Of a stretch of DNA of 64,000 bases, positions 51,821 to 61,227 are shown one piece after another (the stretch's first letter is position 1; every line of letters begins with the position of its first letter). The DNA is from Pleomorphomonas sp. NRK KF1 (lineage in GTDB: Bacteria > Pseudomonadota > Alphaproteobacteria > Rhizobiales > Pleomorphomonadaceae): NCBI RefSeq assembly GCF_023721755.1, contig NZ_JAMDLH010000002.1, forward strand, positions 682,001-746,000, read 5' to 3'. The position numbers were made by a program, and so were the translations under genes. Under the pieces are notes generated by a model. It saw only the letters and a program-made list of their open reading frames with translations. It was not told the DNA's origin and searched no databases.

Positions 51821-52111
51821 ATGCCCGAGATTCTGACCGCCAACCGACTTTACGACGGCGACGTCGTCTATCGCACCGCCATGGGCGATTGGGTCGCCGA
51901 CGTGGACGCTGCCGAGCTGATCGACGACGCCGAGCGGCTTGCGGAAGCGGAAGCCGCGGCGCAGGCCGACGTCAAGGCTTCCAAAGTCGTCGACGTCGCC
52001 AAGATTCCCGTCCTGGTGGCGGATGGCCGTGTCGTGCCGAAGCGCCTTCGCGAGCGCATTCGCGCTTTCGGCCCCACGGTCAAGTCCGACCACCGGCCCG
52101 GTGCCGTCTGA
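51821..52111 (+). CDS. DUF2849 domain protein of the sulfite-reductase operon
   Basis: A 96-residue protein that starts MPEILTANRLYDGDVVYRT, the usual beginning of DUF2849 proteins. I chose ATG 51821; an in-frame ATG at 51743 would start three bases after the T-run of a terminator, leaving no room for a leader. The family is found almost only before cysI in alphaproteobacteria and is thought to help sulfite reduction, but no biochemical role is established. Its stop is 14 bases before cysI. Confidence 0.8.
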   Translation: MPEILTANRLYDGDVVYRTAMGDWVADVDAAELIDDAERLAEAEAAAQADVKASKVVDVAKIPVLVADGRVVPKRLRERIRAFGPTVKSDHRPGAV

Positions 52112-52125
52112 GGGAGGAAGTCGCC

Positions 52126-53781
52126 ATGTATCGGTACGACGAGTTCGACGCCACCTTCGTTCGTCAACGTGTCTCTCAGTTCGCCGACCAGGTGGACCGT
52201 CGTCTCAAGGGCGAGATCACCGAGGACGAGTTCAAGCCGCTGCGGCTGATGAACGGCGTCTACCTCCAGCTCCACGCCTACATGCTGCGCATCGCCGTAC
52301 CCTATGGGACGCTCTCGTCCAGGCAGATGCGCCGCCTCGCCCACATCGCCCGCACCTATGACAAGGGCTACGGCCACTTCACCACCCGGCAAAACATCCA
52401 GTTCAACTGGCCGGCGCTCAAGGACGTGCCGGCCATTCTGTCCGAGTTGGCCGAAGTGGAGATGCACGCCATCCAGACCTCGGGCAACTGCATCCGCAAC
52501 GTGACCGCCGACCATTTCGCCGGCGCCGCGTTCGACGAGGCCGACGATCCCCGCCCTTACGCTGAAATCCTGCGCCAGTGGTCGTCGCTGCATCCGGAGT
52601 TCTCGTTCCTGCCGCGCAAGTTCAAGATCGCCGTGACCGGCGCCGCTCACGACCGCGCGGCCATTCGCCTGCACGACATCGGCCTGGAAGTGAAACGCGA
52701 CGCCAACGGCGGCATAGGCTTTGCCGTCTACGTGGGTGGCGGCCAGGGCCGCACGCCGATGCTGGCGCGCGAGATCAACCCCTTCGTGCCGGAGGCCGAC
52801 CTTCTCGCCTATGTCGACGCGATCCTGCGTGTCTACAACCTGTTCGGCCGGCGCGACAACAAGTTCAAGGCGCGCATCAAGATTCTCGTCCACGAGACCG
52901 GCATCGACGAGATCCGGCAGATGGTGGAGGAAGAGTTCCAGCAAATCCGTGGCGGCGTTCTCGGCCTGCCGGCGGAGGAGGTCGAGCGTATCCGCGCCTA
53001 TTTCGCGCCGCCCGCCTTCGAGGAGCGGCCCGCCATTTCGGCCAGACTGAACGCGGCCCGCACCGCCAATCCGGCGCTCGACCGCTTCGCACGGCAGAAC
53101 CTCCATCGCCACAAGGCGCCCGGCTACACCTCGCTCACCATCTCCCTGAAGCCGATCGGCGGCATTCCCGGCGACGCATCGGCCGACCAGATGGACGCCG
53201 TTGCCGACATTGCCGAGAAGTGGGCCTTCTCGGAAATCCGCGTCAGTCACGAGCAGAATCTCATCCTGCCGCATGTGGCGCTCGACGACGTGCCGGAGGT
53301 CTACGACGCACTCGCTGCGACGGGCCTGGGAACGGCCAATGCCGGCGCCATCACCGACATCATCGCCTGCCCCGGCCTCGATTATTGCGCGCTCGCCAAC
53401 GCCCGCTCCATTCCAATCGCCTCGGAACTGTCCGAGCGCTTCGGCGCGCCGGAACGACAGGACGAGATCGGGCCGCTGTCGATCAAGATTTCCGGCTGCA
53501 TCAACGCCTGCGGCCATCACCACGTCGGCCACATCGGCATCCTCGGCGTCGACCGCAAGGGCGAGGAATTCTACCAGATCAGCCTCGGCGGCAACCCCGA
53601 CGAGAGCGCGTCGATCGGCGAGATCATCGGCCCGGGCTTTTCCGCCGAGGGCATCGTCGACGCCGTCGAAACCGTCGTCGATGCTTATCTCAAGCTGCGC
53701 ACTTCGCCGGAGGAAACCTTCCTCGCGGCCTATCGACGGCTCGGTGAAGCGCCGTTCAAGGAGGCCCTCTATGGTGCTTGA
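52126..53781 (+). CDS. cysI: Sulfite reductase hemoprotein
   Basis: A 551-residue sirohaem/[4Fe-4S] enzyme that reduces sulfite to sulfide in the cytoplasm. The cluster cysteines are C415 and C421 (CPGLDYC) and C458 and C462 (GCINACG). The N-terminal half has the expected GHFTTRQNIQFNW and SGNCIRNVTAD stretches. ATG 52126 is preceded by GAGGGAGGAAG. It overlaps cysH by 11 bases. No flavoprotein CysJ is nearby, so electrons may come from a ferredoxin or a separate reductase, as is common in this order. Confidence 0.94.
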   Translation: MYRYDEFDATFVRQRVSQFADQVDRRLKGEITEDEFKPLRLMNGVYLQLHAYMLRIAVPYGTLSSRQMRRLAHIARTYDKGYGHFTTRQNIQFNWPALKDVPAILSELAEVEMHAIQTSGNCIRNVTADHFAGAAFDEADDPRPYAEILRQWSSLHPEFSFLPRKFKIAVTGAAHDRAAIRLHDIGLEVKRDANGGIGFAVYVGGGQGRTPMLAREINPFVPEADLLAYVDAILRVYNLFGRRDNKFKARIKILVHETGIDEIRQMVEEEFQQIRGGVLGLPAEEVERIRAYFAPPAFEERPAISARLNAARTANPALDRFARQNLHRHKAPGYTSLTISLKPIGGIPGDASADQMDAVADIAEKWAFSEIRVSHEQNLILPHVALDDVPEVYDALAATGLGTANAGAITDIIACPGLDYCALANARSIPIASELSERFGAPERQDEIGPLSIKISGCINACGHHHVGHIGILGVDRKGEEFYQISLGGNPDESASIGEIIGPGFSAEGIVDAVETVVDAYLKLRTSPEETFLAAYRRLGEAPFKEALYGA

Positions 53782-54523
53782 CGTGCTCGGCCTGGCCGTC
53801 GATCCGGACCAGGGTTTCGCCTCGGAAGCGCGCCTGCTCTCCGCCCGCCATGAAGGCGAGGACGCGGAGGCGATCGTCGCTGCCGCGCTCGATCTTTATG
53901 CCGGCAGGATCGCCCTGGTGTCGAGCTTCGGCGCCGACAGCGCCGTGCTGCTCGCCATGGTCGCCGATATCGACCGTTCCCTGCCCGTCGTCTTTCTCGA
54001 CACGGGCAAGCTCTTCCCGGCGACCATCGCCTATCGCGACAGACTGGTGGAGGCGCTCGGCCTCACCGGGCTCGTCATCCGCCAGCCCGATGCCACCGAT
54101 CTCGCCGCCGCCGACCCGACCGGCGCGCTGTGGATGGCCGACACCGACGCCTGCTGCGACATCCGCAAGGTAAAACCTCTTGAGGCCGCCCTTGCGCCTT
54201 ATGACGCCTGGATTTCCGGCCGCAAGCGCTATCAGGCCGAAACGCGGGCGAACCTGCCGCTGTTCGAAGCCGCCAACGGCCGGATCAAGGTCAATCCGCT
54301 GCTCGGCTGGGATCGGGCGCGCATCGAAGCCTACCGCGAGGCGCGCCGCCTGCCGCCGCATCCGCTGGTCGCCGAGGGCTATCCGTCGATCGGCTGCCTG
54401 CCCTGCACCGACAAGGTGCGGCCGGGCGAAGACGAGCGGGCCGGCCGCTGGCGCGGCAAGTCCAAGACCGAATGCGGCATTCATCTCGGCCAGCCATCGG
54501 GCGCCGTCATTCCGGGGATTTGA
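53771..54523 (+). CDS. cysH: Adenylyl-sulfate (APS) reductase
   Basis: A 250-residue thioredoxin-dependent reductase that turns APS into sulfite and AMP. The P-loop-like SSFGADSAVLLAM is near residue 55. The paired cysteines C128-C129 and C209/C212 (CLPC) are the [4Fe-4S] ligands that mark APS rather than PAPS reductases, and the catalytic cysteine is C235 in ECGIH. It starts inside the end of cysI and is followed three bases later by the DUF934 gene. Confidence 0.94.
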   Translation: MVLDVLGLAVDPDQGFASEARLLSARHEGEDAEAIVAAALDLYAGRIALVSSFGADSAVLLAMVADIDRSLPVVFLDTGKLFPATIAYRDRLVEALGLTGLVIRQPDATDLAAADPTGALWMADTDACCDIRKVKPLEAALAPYDAWISGRKRYQAETRANLPLFEAANGRIKVNPLLGWDRARIEAYREARRLPPHPLVAEGYPSIGCLPCTDKVRPGEDERAGRWRGKSKTECGIHLGQPSGAVIPGI

Positions 54524-54526
54524 GTC

Positions 54527-55072
54527 ATGGTCGCCACCGCCATCGTGCCGCAGGGCGCCGCCACCAGCAGTTCGACGCCGGACGTCTTTCGCGCCGGCCA
54601 TTTCGAGCCCAACGACTTTGCCATCGCAGCGGAAGACACGGGCGGAGATGCGCTGATCCTGCCGCTAGCGATCCTCCGGGCGACGCTCGATGGGAACAGC
54701 GCCGGCAATCGCCGGCTAGGACTGCTCTTCTCGCCGGCCGATCGCTTCGAGGAGGTTGCGCCGCTTCTCGGGCGGATCGCCGTCGTTGCCGTGGACTTTC
54801 CCAAGTTTGCCGACGGTCGCGGCTTCAGCCATGCTGCCCGTCTGGTCCGAGCTGGCTTCACCGGAGAGATACGGGCGGTCGGCGACGTGTTGATCGACGA
54901 GATCCCCCTCATGCGCCGCGTCGGCATCTCGGCGTTCGAAGTCAGGAACCCGACCGCCCGCCGCTATCTTTCCAAGGGGCGAGACCCTTCGCCCAGTCTT
55001 CACTACCAGCCGGGCGCCCTTCCCGAGCCCCCAGCCGGCACACGCCCCTGGCTTCGCCGCCGCGAGAGCTGA
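54527..55072 (+). CDS. DUF934 family protein (oxidoreductase-like, cys operon)
   Basis: A 181-residue protein with the DUF934 core FPKFADGRGFSHAARLVRAGF, split here as FPKFADGRGFSHAA and GEIRAVGDVLIDE, and a conserved YLSKGR end. The family almost always accompanies cysI and cysH and is thought to support assimilatory sulfite reduction, with no reaction shown. It is the last gene of the operon. No obvious terminator follows. Confidence 0.87.
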   Translation: MVATAIVPQGAATSSSTPDVFRAGHFEPNDFAIAAEDTGGDALILPLAILRATLDGNSAGNRRLGLLFSPADRFEEVAPLLGRIAVVAVDFPKFADGRGFSHAARLVRAGFTGEIRAVGDVLIDEIPLMRRVGISAFEVRNPTARRYLSKGRDPSPSLHYQPGALPEPPAGTRPWLRRRES

Positions 55073-55211
55073 TACCGCCGTTTTTCCTCGCATATCGACG
55101 CGGTAGAGCCCATCTGGCCCAGCGTGTTACACTTGCGTACACTTTCGCCGCTTTCGTATCTCAAGTTCTCCGGATTATCCCTTGGGCTACATAGCCGAAA
55201 CGGAGCCGGAC

Positions 55212-56414
55212 ATGGCCTTCTGGAAACAATTGGTACTTGCCCTGCTTCTGGGACTGGCGGGGATCATCGGCTGGGGCGCCCTCGACCCGTCTGCGCGCGC
55301 CCGATTGATGGCGGCCGGCGTTCCGGAGGCGCTTCTGCCGGGATGGGTCTTTCTCGCCTCATCCGATGGAGCGGACGCCAAGGTGCGGAAGTCCGAGGGG
55401 CCACAACGCAATGGAGCCGGAAGCGCTGGCGCCGGTCGGGCTATCTTGGTCGTCACCGCTCCCGTCCTCATGATCGAGACTGCCGACCGCGTCGGCGCCA
55501 TCGGCACGGCTGAGGCGGCGCGCACGGTCGCCATATTCCCTCGGGTCACCGGCATGGTGACGGAGGTATCCTTCACGTCCGGAGAGCGGGTCGAGGCCGG
55601 CGACACACTGGTTCGTCTCGACGACGACAGCGAAAGGATCGCCCTGGAGCAAGCAAAGGTCGCCCTGGACGATGCCGAGGCCAAGGCGGCTCGCAACGAG
55701 AAACTTGCTGAAACGCGGGCCATTTCCGCCGCCGAGCGCGATACCGCCCGTTTCGAGCTCTCCAAGGCCCGACTGGCCCTGCAGGAGGCCGAGCTCAATC
55801 TTAGCCGTCGTACCATCGCCGCACCGTTTTCCGGCATCGTCGGCCTGACCTCGGTGGAGGTGGGCGACATGGTGTCGACCTCGACCGAGATCGCGACGCT
55901 GGATGACCGATCGGAAATCAAGGTCGAGTTCCGCATCCCCGAGGCCTTCGCCGCCCGTGTCGCCCGTGGGCAGCCGATCGAGGTTGCGACGCCGTCGCAA
56001 CCGGGCGTCAGCTTCTCCGGCAAGGTCACCGCCGTCGGTAGCCGGATCGAAGCCGACAGCCGCACGCTGGTGACCCAGGCCACGGTGGACAATCCCGACG
56101 ACGTCCTTCGCCCCGGCATGTCCTTCGCCGTGACGCTCCACTTCCCCGGCATCCAGAAGACAGCCGTGCCGGCGCCATCCGTGCAATGGGACCGGGATGG
56201 TTCCTATGTCTGGACCATCGCCGATGGCAAGGCGAAGCGAACTGGCGTCGCCATCATCGAACGAAACGCCGACACGGTGCTGGTCAACGGCGACCTCAAG
56301 CCCGGCGACCCGGTGGTGATCGAAGGCATTCAGTCGATGCGGACCGGTTCGCCCGTCCGGATCGCTGACGAACCCGAGCAACTCGCCGGCAAGGCCCAGG
56401 AGGCCATGCCATGA
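55212..56414 (+). CDS. RND efflux periplasmic adaptor (membrane fusion protein)
   Basis: A 400-residue adaptor with an N-terminal membrane anchor (WKQLVLALLLGLAGIIGW), a barrel-sandwich half (TVAIFPRVTGMVTEVSF), a short helical hairpin (about residues 135-190), and the second lipoyl half with IAAPFSGIVGLTSVEVGD. It should link the RND pump to an outer-membrane channel. I chose ATG 55212; ATG 55182 is also in frame. An unusually long N-terminal region (about 60 residues, SSDGADAKVRKSEG) precedes the first beta domain. No TolC-type gene is adjacent. Confidence 0.92.
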   Translation: MAFWKQLVLALLLGLAGIIGWGALDPSARARLMAAGVPEALLPGWVFLASSDGADAKVRKSEGPQRNGAGSAGAGRAILVVTAPVLMIETADRVGAIGTAEAARTVAIFPRVTGMVTEVSFTSGERVEAGDTLVRLDDDSERIALEQAKVALDDAEAKAARNEKLAETRAISAAERDTARFELSKARLALQEAELNLSRRTIAAPFSGIVGLTSVEVGDMVSTSTEIATLDDRSEIKVEFRIPEAFAARVARGQPIEVATPSQPGVSFSGKVTAVGSRIEADSRTLVTQATVDNPDDVLRPGMSFAVTLHFPGIQKTAVPAPSVQWDRDGSYVWTIADGKAKRTGVAIIERNADTVLVNGDLKPGDPVVIEGIQSMRTGSPVRIADEPEQLAGKAQEAMP

Positions 56415-59400
56415 GCCGAAGCCACGCCCTCACCGCGCTGTTCGTCCGCCGGCCCGTGCTGGCGCTGGTGGTCAACGCGCTGGTGATCGTCGCCGGCCTC
56501 GCCGCCTATCGTGACGTGGAAGTGCGCGAGTTGCCCGACGTCGACCGGCCCGTCGTCACCGTGACCGTCGGCTATGCCGGCGCGGCGCCGGAGACAATCG
56601 ACACCGACGTCACTGCCCGCATCGAATCCGCCGTATCGCGAGTTGCCGGCGTGACGTCGATATCGGGGCGGTCGAGTTTCGGCCGGTCGCGCGTTACCAT
56701 CGAGTTCTCGGAGAACACAGACCTCAACGTCGCCGCCAACGACACTCGCGATGTGGTGAGCCGTATCCGCAACCAGTTGCCAGAAGACGTCGACGAGCCG
56801 CAGATCGTCAAGGCCGATGCCGACGGCGACGCCATCATCCGCCTCGCCGTCACCTCCGACAGCGTGTCGCTCGAGGAGCTGACCAGCCTCGTCAACGACC
56901 GTATCGCCGACGCGCTCGCCGCCGTCGACGGCGTCGCCGACGTGCAGGTGTTCGGAGACCAGGAGCCGGTGTTCCGCGTCGACATCGACCAGACGGCGAT
57001 GGCAGCGCGCGGCCTCACCGTCGCCGATCTCACCCAGACGCTTTCCACCGTATCGATGGACAGCCCCGCCGGCGCGCTCGCCAACCGCGACCTCAGCCTC
57101 GTGGTCCGCGCCGACGCGCGCGTCACCGATGCCGCCGGCATGTCCCGCCTGCTGATCGACGGCACCACGCGCCTCGGCGACGTTGCCACCGTGTCGCTCG
57201 CCCCCGACACCGGCACATCGCAGCTCAAGATCAACGGCCGAGCCGGCATCGGCATGGGCATCGTTCGCGCCGCTCGATCCAACTCGATCCAGATCTCCAA
57301 CGATGTCGCCCGCGTGGTCGCGAACCTCAAGACGACGCTGCCCGATGGGGTCGAGCTCACCGTTACCTCCGACGAGGCACGCTTCATCAACGGCGCCCTG
57401 CACGAGGTGATCCTGGCCCTCGGGCTCGGCGTCGCGATCGTCATCGCCGTCATCTATCTTTTTCTTGCCAGCTGGCGGGCGACGCTGATTCCAGCCGTCA
57501 CCATTCCGGTGTCGCTCATCGGAACGCTGGCGGCGATGTGGCTGACCGGATTCTCAATCAACATCGTCACGCTCCTGGCCCTGGTGCTCGCCACGGGCCT
57601 CGTAGTCGACGATGCCATCGTCGTGCTGGAGAACATCGTCCGCCGCCGGCACATGGGCATGAAGCCACGCGCCGCGGCGGTGCTTGGCACCGAGGAGGTC
57701 TTCTTCGCCGTCCTTGCCACCACGGCCACCCTCGCTGCCGTGTTCGTGCCGATTTCCTTCCTGCCGGGCACCGCCGGCAGCCTGTTCCGCGAGTTCGGAT
57801 TCGTGCTGGCGATCGCGGTCACCATCTCAGGCTTTACGGCGCTAACCTTCGCACCGATGCTCGCCGCCACGGTCCTGCCGGCGGAAGACAAGCAGAAGCG
57901 CGCCGTCATGCCGCGCCTGCTCGGCTCGATCGGCCGACCGCTCGCTGCCCTCTACGGCCGACTGCTCCACGCCGCCCTGGCCGCCCCTCTCGTGGTGGCC
58001 GCTCTGTCGGTCGCTTTCGCCGCCGTCGCCTGGGGCGTCTTCCAGAGTCTGCCGAGCGAACTGACGCCGCGTGAGGATCGTGGTTCGGTGATGCTGCGGG
58101 TAACCGCGCCTCCCGGCATCTCCATCGACAACATGGGACGGCAGATGGACAAGGTGGCCGCCGTCGTCCAACCCTATCTCGACAGCGGCGAGGCGACCGC
58201 GAGCTTCGCCATCGCCGGGCGTGGCGACACCAACTCCGGTTTCATGATGGTAACGCTCGCCCCCTGGGAAGAGCGGACGCGCAGTCAGGAAGTGATCGCC
58301 GCCGAGATCAACGGAAAACTCGCCGCCATTCCGTCCATCCAGGCGCGAGCCTTCAGTTCCAACTCGCTCGGCATACGCGGCGGGGGGCAAGGTTTGCGCC
58401 TTTCCCTGGTCGGTCCCGACTTCGACGGACTTGCCAAGGTCGGCGATGCCTTCATCAAGGCACTGGAGACGCGGCCGGAAGTGCGGAGCGCCACCCTCGA
58501 CTATCAGCCGACGCAGCCGCAGTTGTCCATTCGCATCGATCGCGATCGGGCGCAGGATCTCGGCATTCCCGTTGCCGGGCTGGCCCAGGCGCTGCAAGCG
58601 GTTCTCGATGGCCGCGAGGTGGCCGACGTTTCGGTTGGCGACAGGATCATTCCGGTCAAGCTGGTGTCGTCCGCCACGCCGATCGACGACCCGACCGATC
58701 TCGGCAATGTCTTCCTGCGAACCGGCGATGGACGGATGGTGCCGATGAGCGCCATTGCAACTCTGGTCGAAGGATCGACGGCACCCGGCCTGTCGCGCGA
58801 CGGCCAGCAGAGGGCGGTGCCCATCTCCATCGATCCGGCCCCCGGCGTGGCGCTGCGGCAGGCGATGGAGGTGGCCGACGAGGTCGCCGGGTCGGTCCTG
58901 CCGGCCGGCTACGACATCAAGCAGACCGGCGAGGCGGCGGCGCTGGCCCAGACGTCGGCGGGTCTTGCCACCACGTTCGGCTTCGCGCTGGTCGTCGTGC
59001 TGCTGGTCCTCGCCGCGCAGTTCGAGAGTTTCGTCGCGGCGTTGATCATCATCGCCACCGTGCCCTTCGGCCTTGCCGCCGCGGTATTCGCCATCCGCTT
59101 CACCGGCGGAACGCTCAACATCTACAGCCAGATCGGCCTCGTCATGGTGGTCGGCATCATGGCCAAGAACGGCATCCTCATCGTCGAGTTCGCCAACCAG
59201 CTGCGCGACGAAGGGCGCAGTGTGCGAGAAGCGATCGAAATGGCGGCGCGGATCCGCCTGAGACCGGTGGTGATGACGATGATCGCCACCATCGTCGGCG
59301 CGGTACCGCTGGTTCTGGCCTTCGGGGCCGGCGCCGAGGCGCGCGTCGCGCTCGGTTGGGTGCTGGTGGGCGGTCTCGGCTTTGCGACCGTTTTCACGCT

Positions 59401-59560
59401 GTTCCTGACGCCGGTCGCCTATCTGGTGCTGGCCGGCTTCGCCAAGCCGCGCGGGCATGTCGAACGCCTGCTGTCCGGTGAGCTCACCGCCGCCGAAGCG
59501 CTTGGTCTCACCGAGGGCGAACCGACTGCGCCGACCAAGCCGAAGCTCGCGGCGGAATAG
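56411..59560 (+). CDS. RND-family efflux pump permease
   Basis: A 1049-residue inner-membrane pump of the HAE1 type with twelve predicted helices in two repeats, each with a large periplasmic loop. Proton-relay residues D400 and D401 (VVDDAIVVLENI) and K919 (GIMAKNGILIVEFANQL) are in place. The N-terminus has the usual FVRRPVLALVVNALVIVAG. It overlaps the adaptor gene by ATGA and ends seven bases before the convergent ROK gene. Substrates cannot be read from the sequence; drugs, solvents or fatty acids are usual. Confidence 0.95.
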   Translation: MSRSHALTALFVRRPVLALVVNALVIVAGLAAYRDVEVRELPDVDRPVVTVTVGYAGAAPETIDTDVTARIESAVSRVAGVTSISGRSSFGRSRVTIEFSENTDLNVAANDTRDVVSRIRNQLPEDVDEPQIVKADADGDAIIRLAVTSDSVSLEELTSLVNDRIADALAAVDGVADVQVFGDQEPVFRVDIDQTAMAARGLTVADLTQTLSTVSMDSPAGALANRDLSLVVRADARVTDAAGMSRLLIDGTTRLGDVATVSLAPDTGTSQLKINGRAGIGMGIVRAARSNSIQISNDVARVVANLKTTLPDGVELTVTSDEARFINGALHEVILALGLGVAIVIAVIYLFLASWRATLIPAVTIPVSLIGTLAAMWLTGFSINIVTLLALVLATGLVVDDAIVVLENIVRRRHMGMKPRAAAVLGTEEVFFAVLATTATLAAVFVPISFLPGTAGSLFREFGFVLAIAVTISGFTALTFAPMLAATVLPAEDKQKRAVMPRLLGSIGRPLAALYGRLLHAALAAPLVVAALSVAFAAVAWGVFQSLPSELTPREDRGSVMLRVTAPPGISIDNMGRQMDKVAAVVQPYLDSGEATASFAIAGRGDTNSGFMMVTLAPWEERTRSQEVIAAEINGKLAAIPSIQARAFSSNSLGIRGGGQGLRLSLVGPDFDGLAKVGDAFIKALETRPEVRSATLDYQPTQPQLSIRIDRDRAQDLGIPVAGLAQALQAVLDGREVADVSVGDRIIPVKLVSSATPIDDPTDLGNVFLRTGDGRMVPMSAIATLVEGSTAPGLSRDGQQRAVPISIDPAPGVALRQAMEVADEVAGSVLPAGYDIKQTGEAAALAQTSAGLATTFGFALVVVLLVLAAQFESFVAALIIIATVPFGLAAAVFAIRFTGGTLNIYSQIGLVMVVGIMAKNGILIVEFANQLRDEGRSVREAIEMAARIRLRPVVMTMIATIVGAVPLVLAFGAGAEARVALGWVLVGGLGFATVFTLFLTPVAYLVLAGFAKPRGHVERLLSGELTAAEALGLTEGEPTAPTKPKLAAE

Positions 59561-59567
59561 ATCAGGG

Positions 59568-60857
59568 TTATCCGACTCGGAACCGCCGGGCCTCGGCAGG
59601 ATTGGCGAAGACCTCACGGTCGAGACGCGTCAGCATGTAGGAGATGAGACCGGTCATGATCATGTCGGTCTGCCACGGCAGCGTCTCGATCACCGTCGAC
59701 CGCCGCAGATCCTCCACCAGCGCCGCCTCGATCGCCGCCTTCAGCCCGCTCTCGAACAGCGGATAGGCGCGAACCGAACCGCCGGTCAGCACGATGCGGC
59801 TCGGATTGATCAGCGCCATCAGTCGGGCGAGCCCGTAGCCCAGCGTTTCGCCCGCCCGATGGTAGATCGCCCGCATGGCCTCATCGCCGGCATAGGCGGC
59901 TGCCTCGTGGGCAATCAGCTCCCCCTGCGTGGGACGGACACTGAGCGACGGGGCGTCCTCCGGCAGACCGAGTGCCTGGCGATGAATGGCGTAGTCGGCA
60001 ATGTATGCCTCAAGGCAGCCACGCCGGCCGCACTGGCAAAGGGCGCCATTGGGGATGTGATTCATGTGGCCGAACTCGGCCGCCGAGCCGGCGGCGCCAT
60101 GATGCAGTCGGTCGCCGACGAACAGACCGGCGCCGACGCCCTGATCGACGAAGATCACCGCGAACGTGCCGCTGTAGATATCGGGATTGGCCTCGTGCAA
60201 GGCCTGCGCGATCATGTTGGCGTCGTTGGAGAGAATGCAGTTGCGGCCGGTCAACGCCCGGAGCGGTTCCACGAGGCGCATGTCGCGGACGCTGAAGGCC
60301 GGCGACCACATCACCGAGCCCGTGTTGGTGTCGACGAAGCCCTGCGCGCCGATGGCGATCTCGGCCACCTGGCGGAAATCGACGCCGTTGTCGGCGACGA
60401 TGCGGCCGAGCAGGTCGGCCAGCTTGACGGGAAAGCTTTCGCGCGTCTCCTCATAGGTGGGCACGATGGCGTCCTGGCGATCTATGATGTGTCCGTCGAA
60501 GTCGGCCAGTTGCAGCACGACGCTGTCGCGCGAAATCTTGGCCGCCAGCACGTAGCCCGCCGTCGGATCGAGGCGCAACATGACGCGGGGCCGGCCGCGC
60601 CGTACCGGTTCGGCCTGAACCTCGCCACTCTCCACCTCGTCGTCACTGGCCTCGACCAAACCCTCGGCAATCAGATCGGCGGTAATGGCGGTAATGGTGG
60701 CCGGCGAAAGGTTGGTTTCTGCCCCGAGATCGACACGGGCGATCGGTTCGCGTCGGCGCAACGCCGACAATACCAGGGACCGGTTCTGTCGCCGGACATG
60801 ATCGCTGTCGGCTTTGCCGACGGAAACGCGCCGCGAGCCATCTCCACGCACGGTCAT
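59568..60857 (-). CDS. ROK-family transcriptional regulator (NagC/Mlc/XylR-like)
   Basis: A 429-residue regulator. The N-terminal winged helix is at about 25-75 (SALRRREPIARVDLGAETNL, then SPATITAITADLIAEGLVEA). The C-terminal ROK domain has GAQGFVDTNTGSV, then VDQGVGAGLFVGDRLHHGA and the zinc motif CQCGRRGCLEAY. It should sense a sugar or sugar phosphate. It diverges from a periplasmic sugar-binding protein gene, its most likely target. No kinase function is expected from a protein with this helix-turn-helix. Confidence 0.92.
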   Translation of the reverse strand: MTVRGDGSRRVSVGKADSDHVRRQNRSLVLSALRRREPIARVDLGAETNLSPATITAITADLIAEGLVEASDDEVESGEVQAEPVRRGRPRVMLRLDPTAGYVLAAKISRDSVVLQLADFDGHIIDRQDAIVPTYEETRESFPVKLADLLGRIVADNGVDFRQVAEIAIGAQGFVDTNTGSVMWSPAFSVRDMRLVEPLRALTGRNCILSNDANMIAQALHEANPDIYSGTFAVIFVDQGVGAGLFVGDRLHHGAAGSAAEFGHMNHIPNGALCQCGRRGCLEAYIADYAIHRQALGLPEDAPSLSVRPTQGELIAHEAAAYAGDEAMRAIYHRAGETLGYGLARLMALINPSRIVLTGGSVRAYPLFESGLKAAIEAALVEDLRRSTVIETLPWQTDMIMTGLISYMLTRLDREVFANPAEARRFRVG

Positions 60858-61227
60858 AATAACGCTCGTCCTCCGCCACCGGCTGGATCATCCCTGTGCC
60901 GGCGCCCCATTTCTTGTTTCTACCTAGGCCTTCCCCGACCTGATCGTTCGGGCCAAGATACCCTTGGGCCGAAGCCGTTCTGGATTCCTCCGCCCCTGCC
61001 GCGCATCCCAAAGGCAAAACGGCCTCGGGGACCGTCCCGCTTCCCCCAAAGCAGTCGGCCCAGATCGGCACCGGATATTGACATTGCCCTTGGCCCCGGT
61101 CCACGCTTTTTTTGGGCTTCAAAGATAATCCTTGGATCGAGCGGGCCGAGCGGCCAGCTTCACAACGGCAGCCATGGAGCGTACTGTCCGCTCGCTTGTG
61201 GAACGACATTGGGGGGACGTCGTCAGC
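60858..61227 (+). other. 370-base divergent gap between ROK regulator and binding protein
   Basis: No convincing gene and no clear palindromic operator were found. It should hold the promoters of both flanking genes. Part of it could instead code for an N-terminal extension of the binding protein (in-frame ATGs at 61132 and 61174), but those extensions do not look like a signal peptide. Confidence 0.4.
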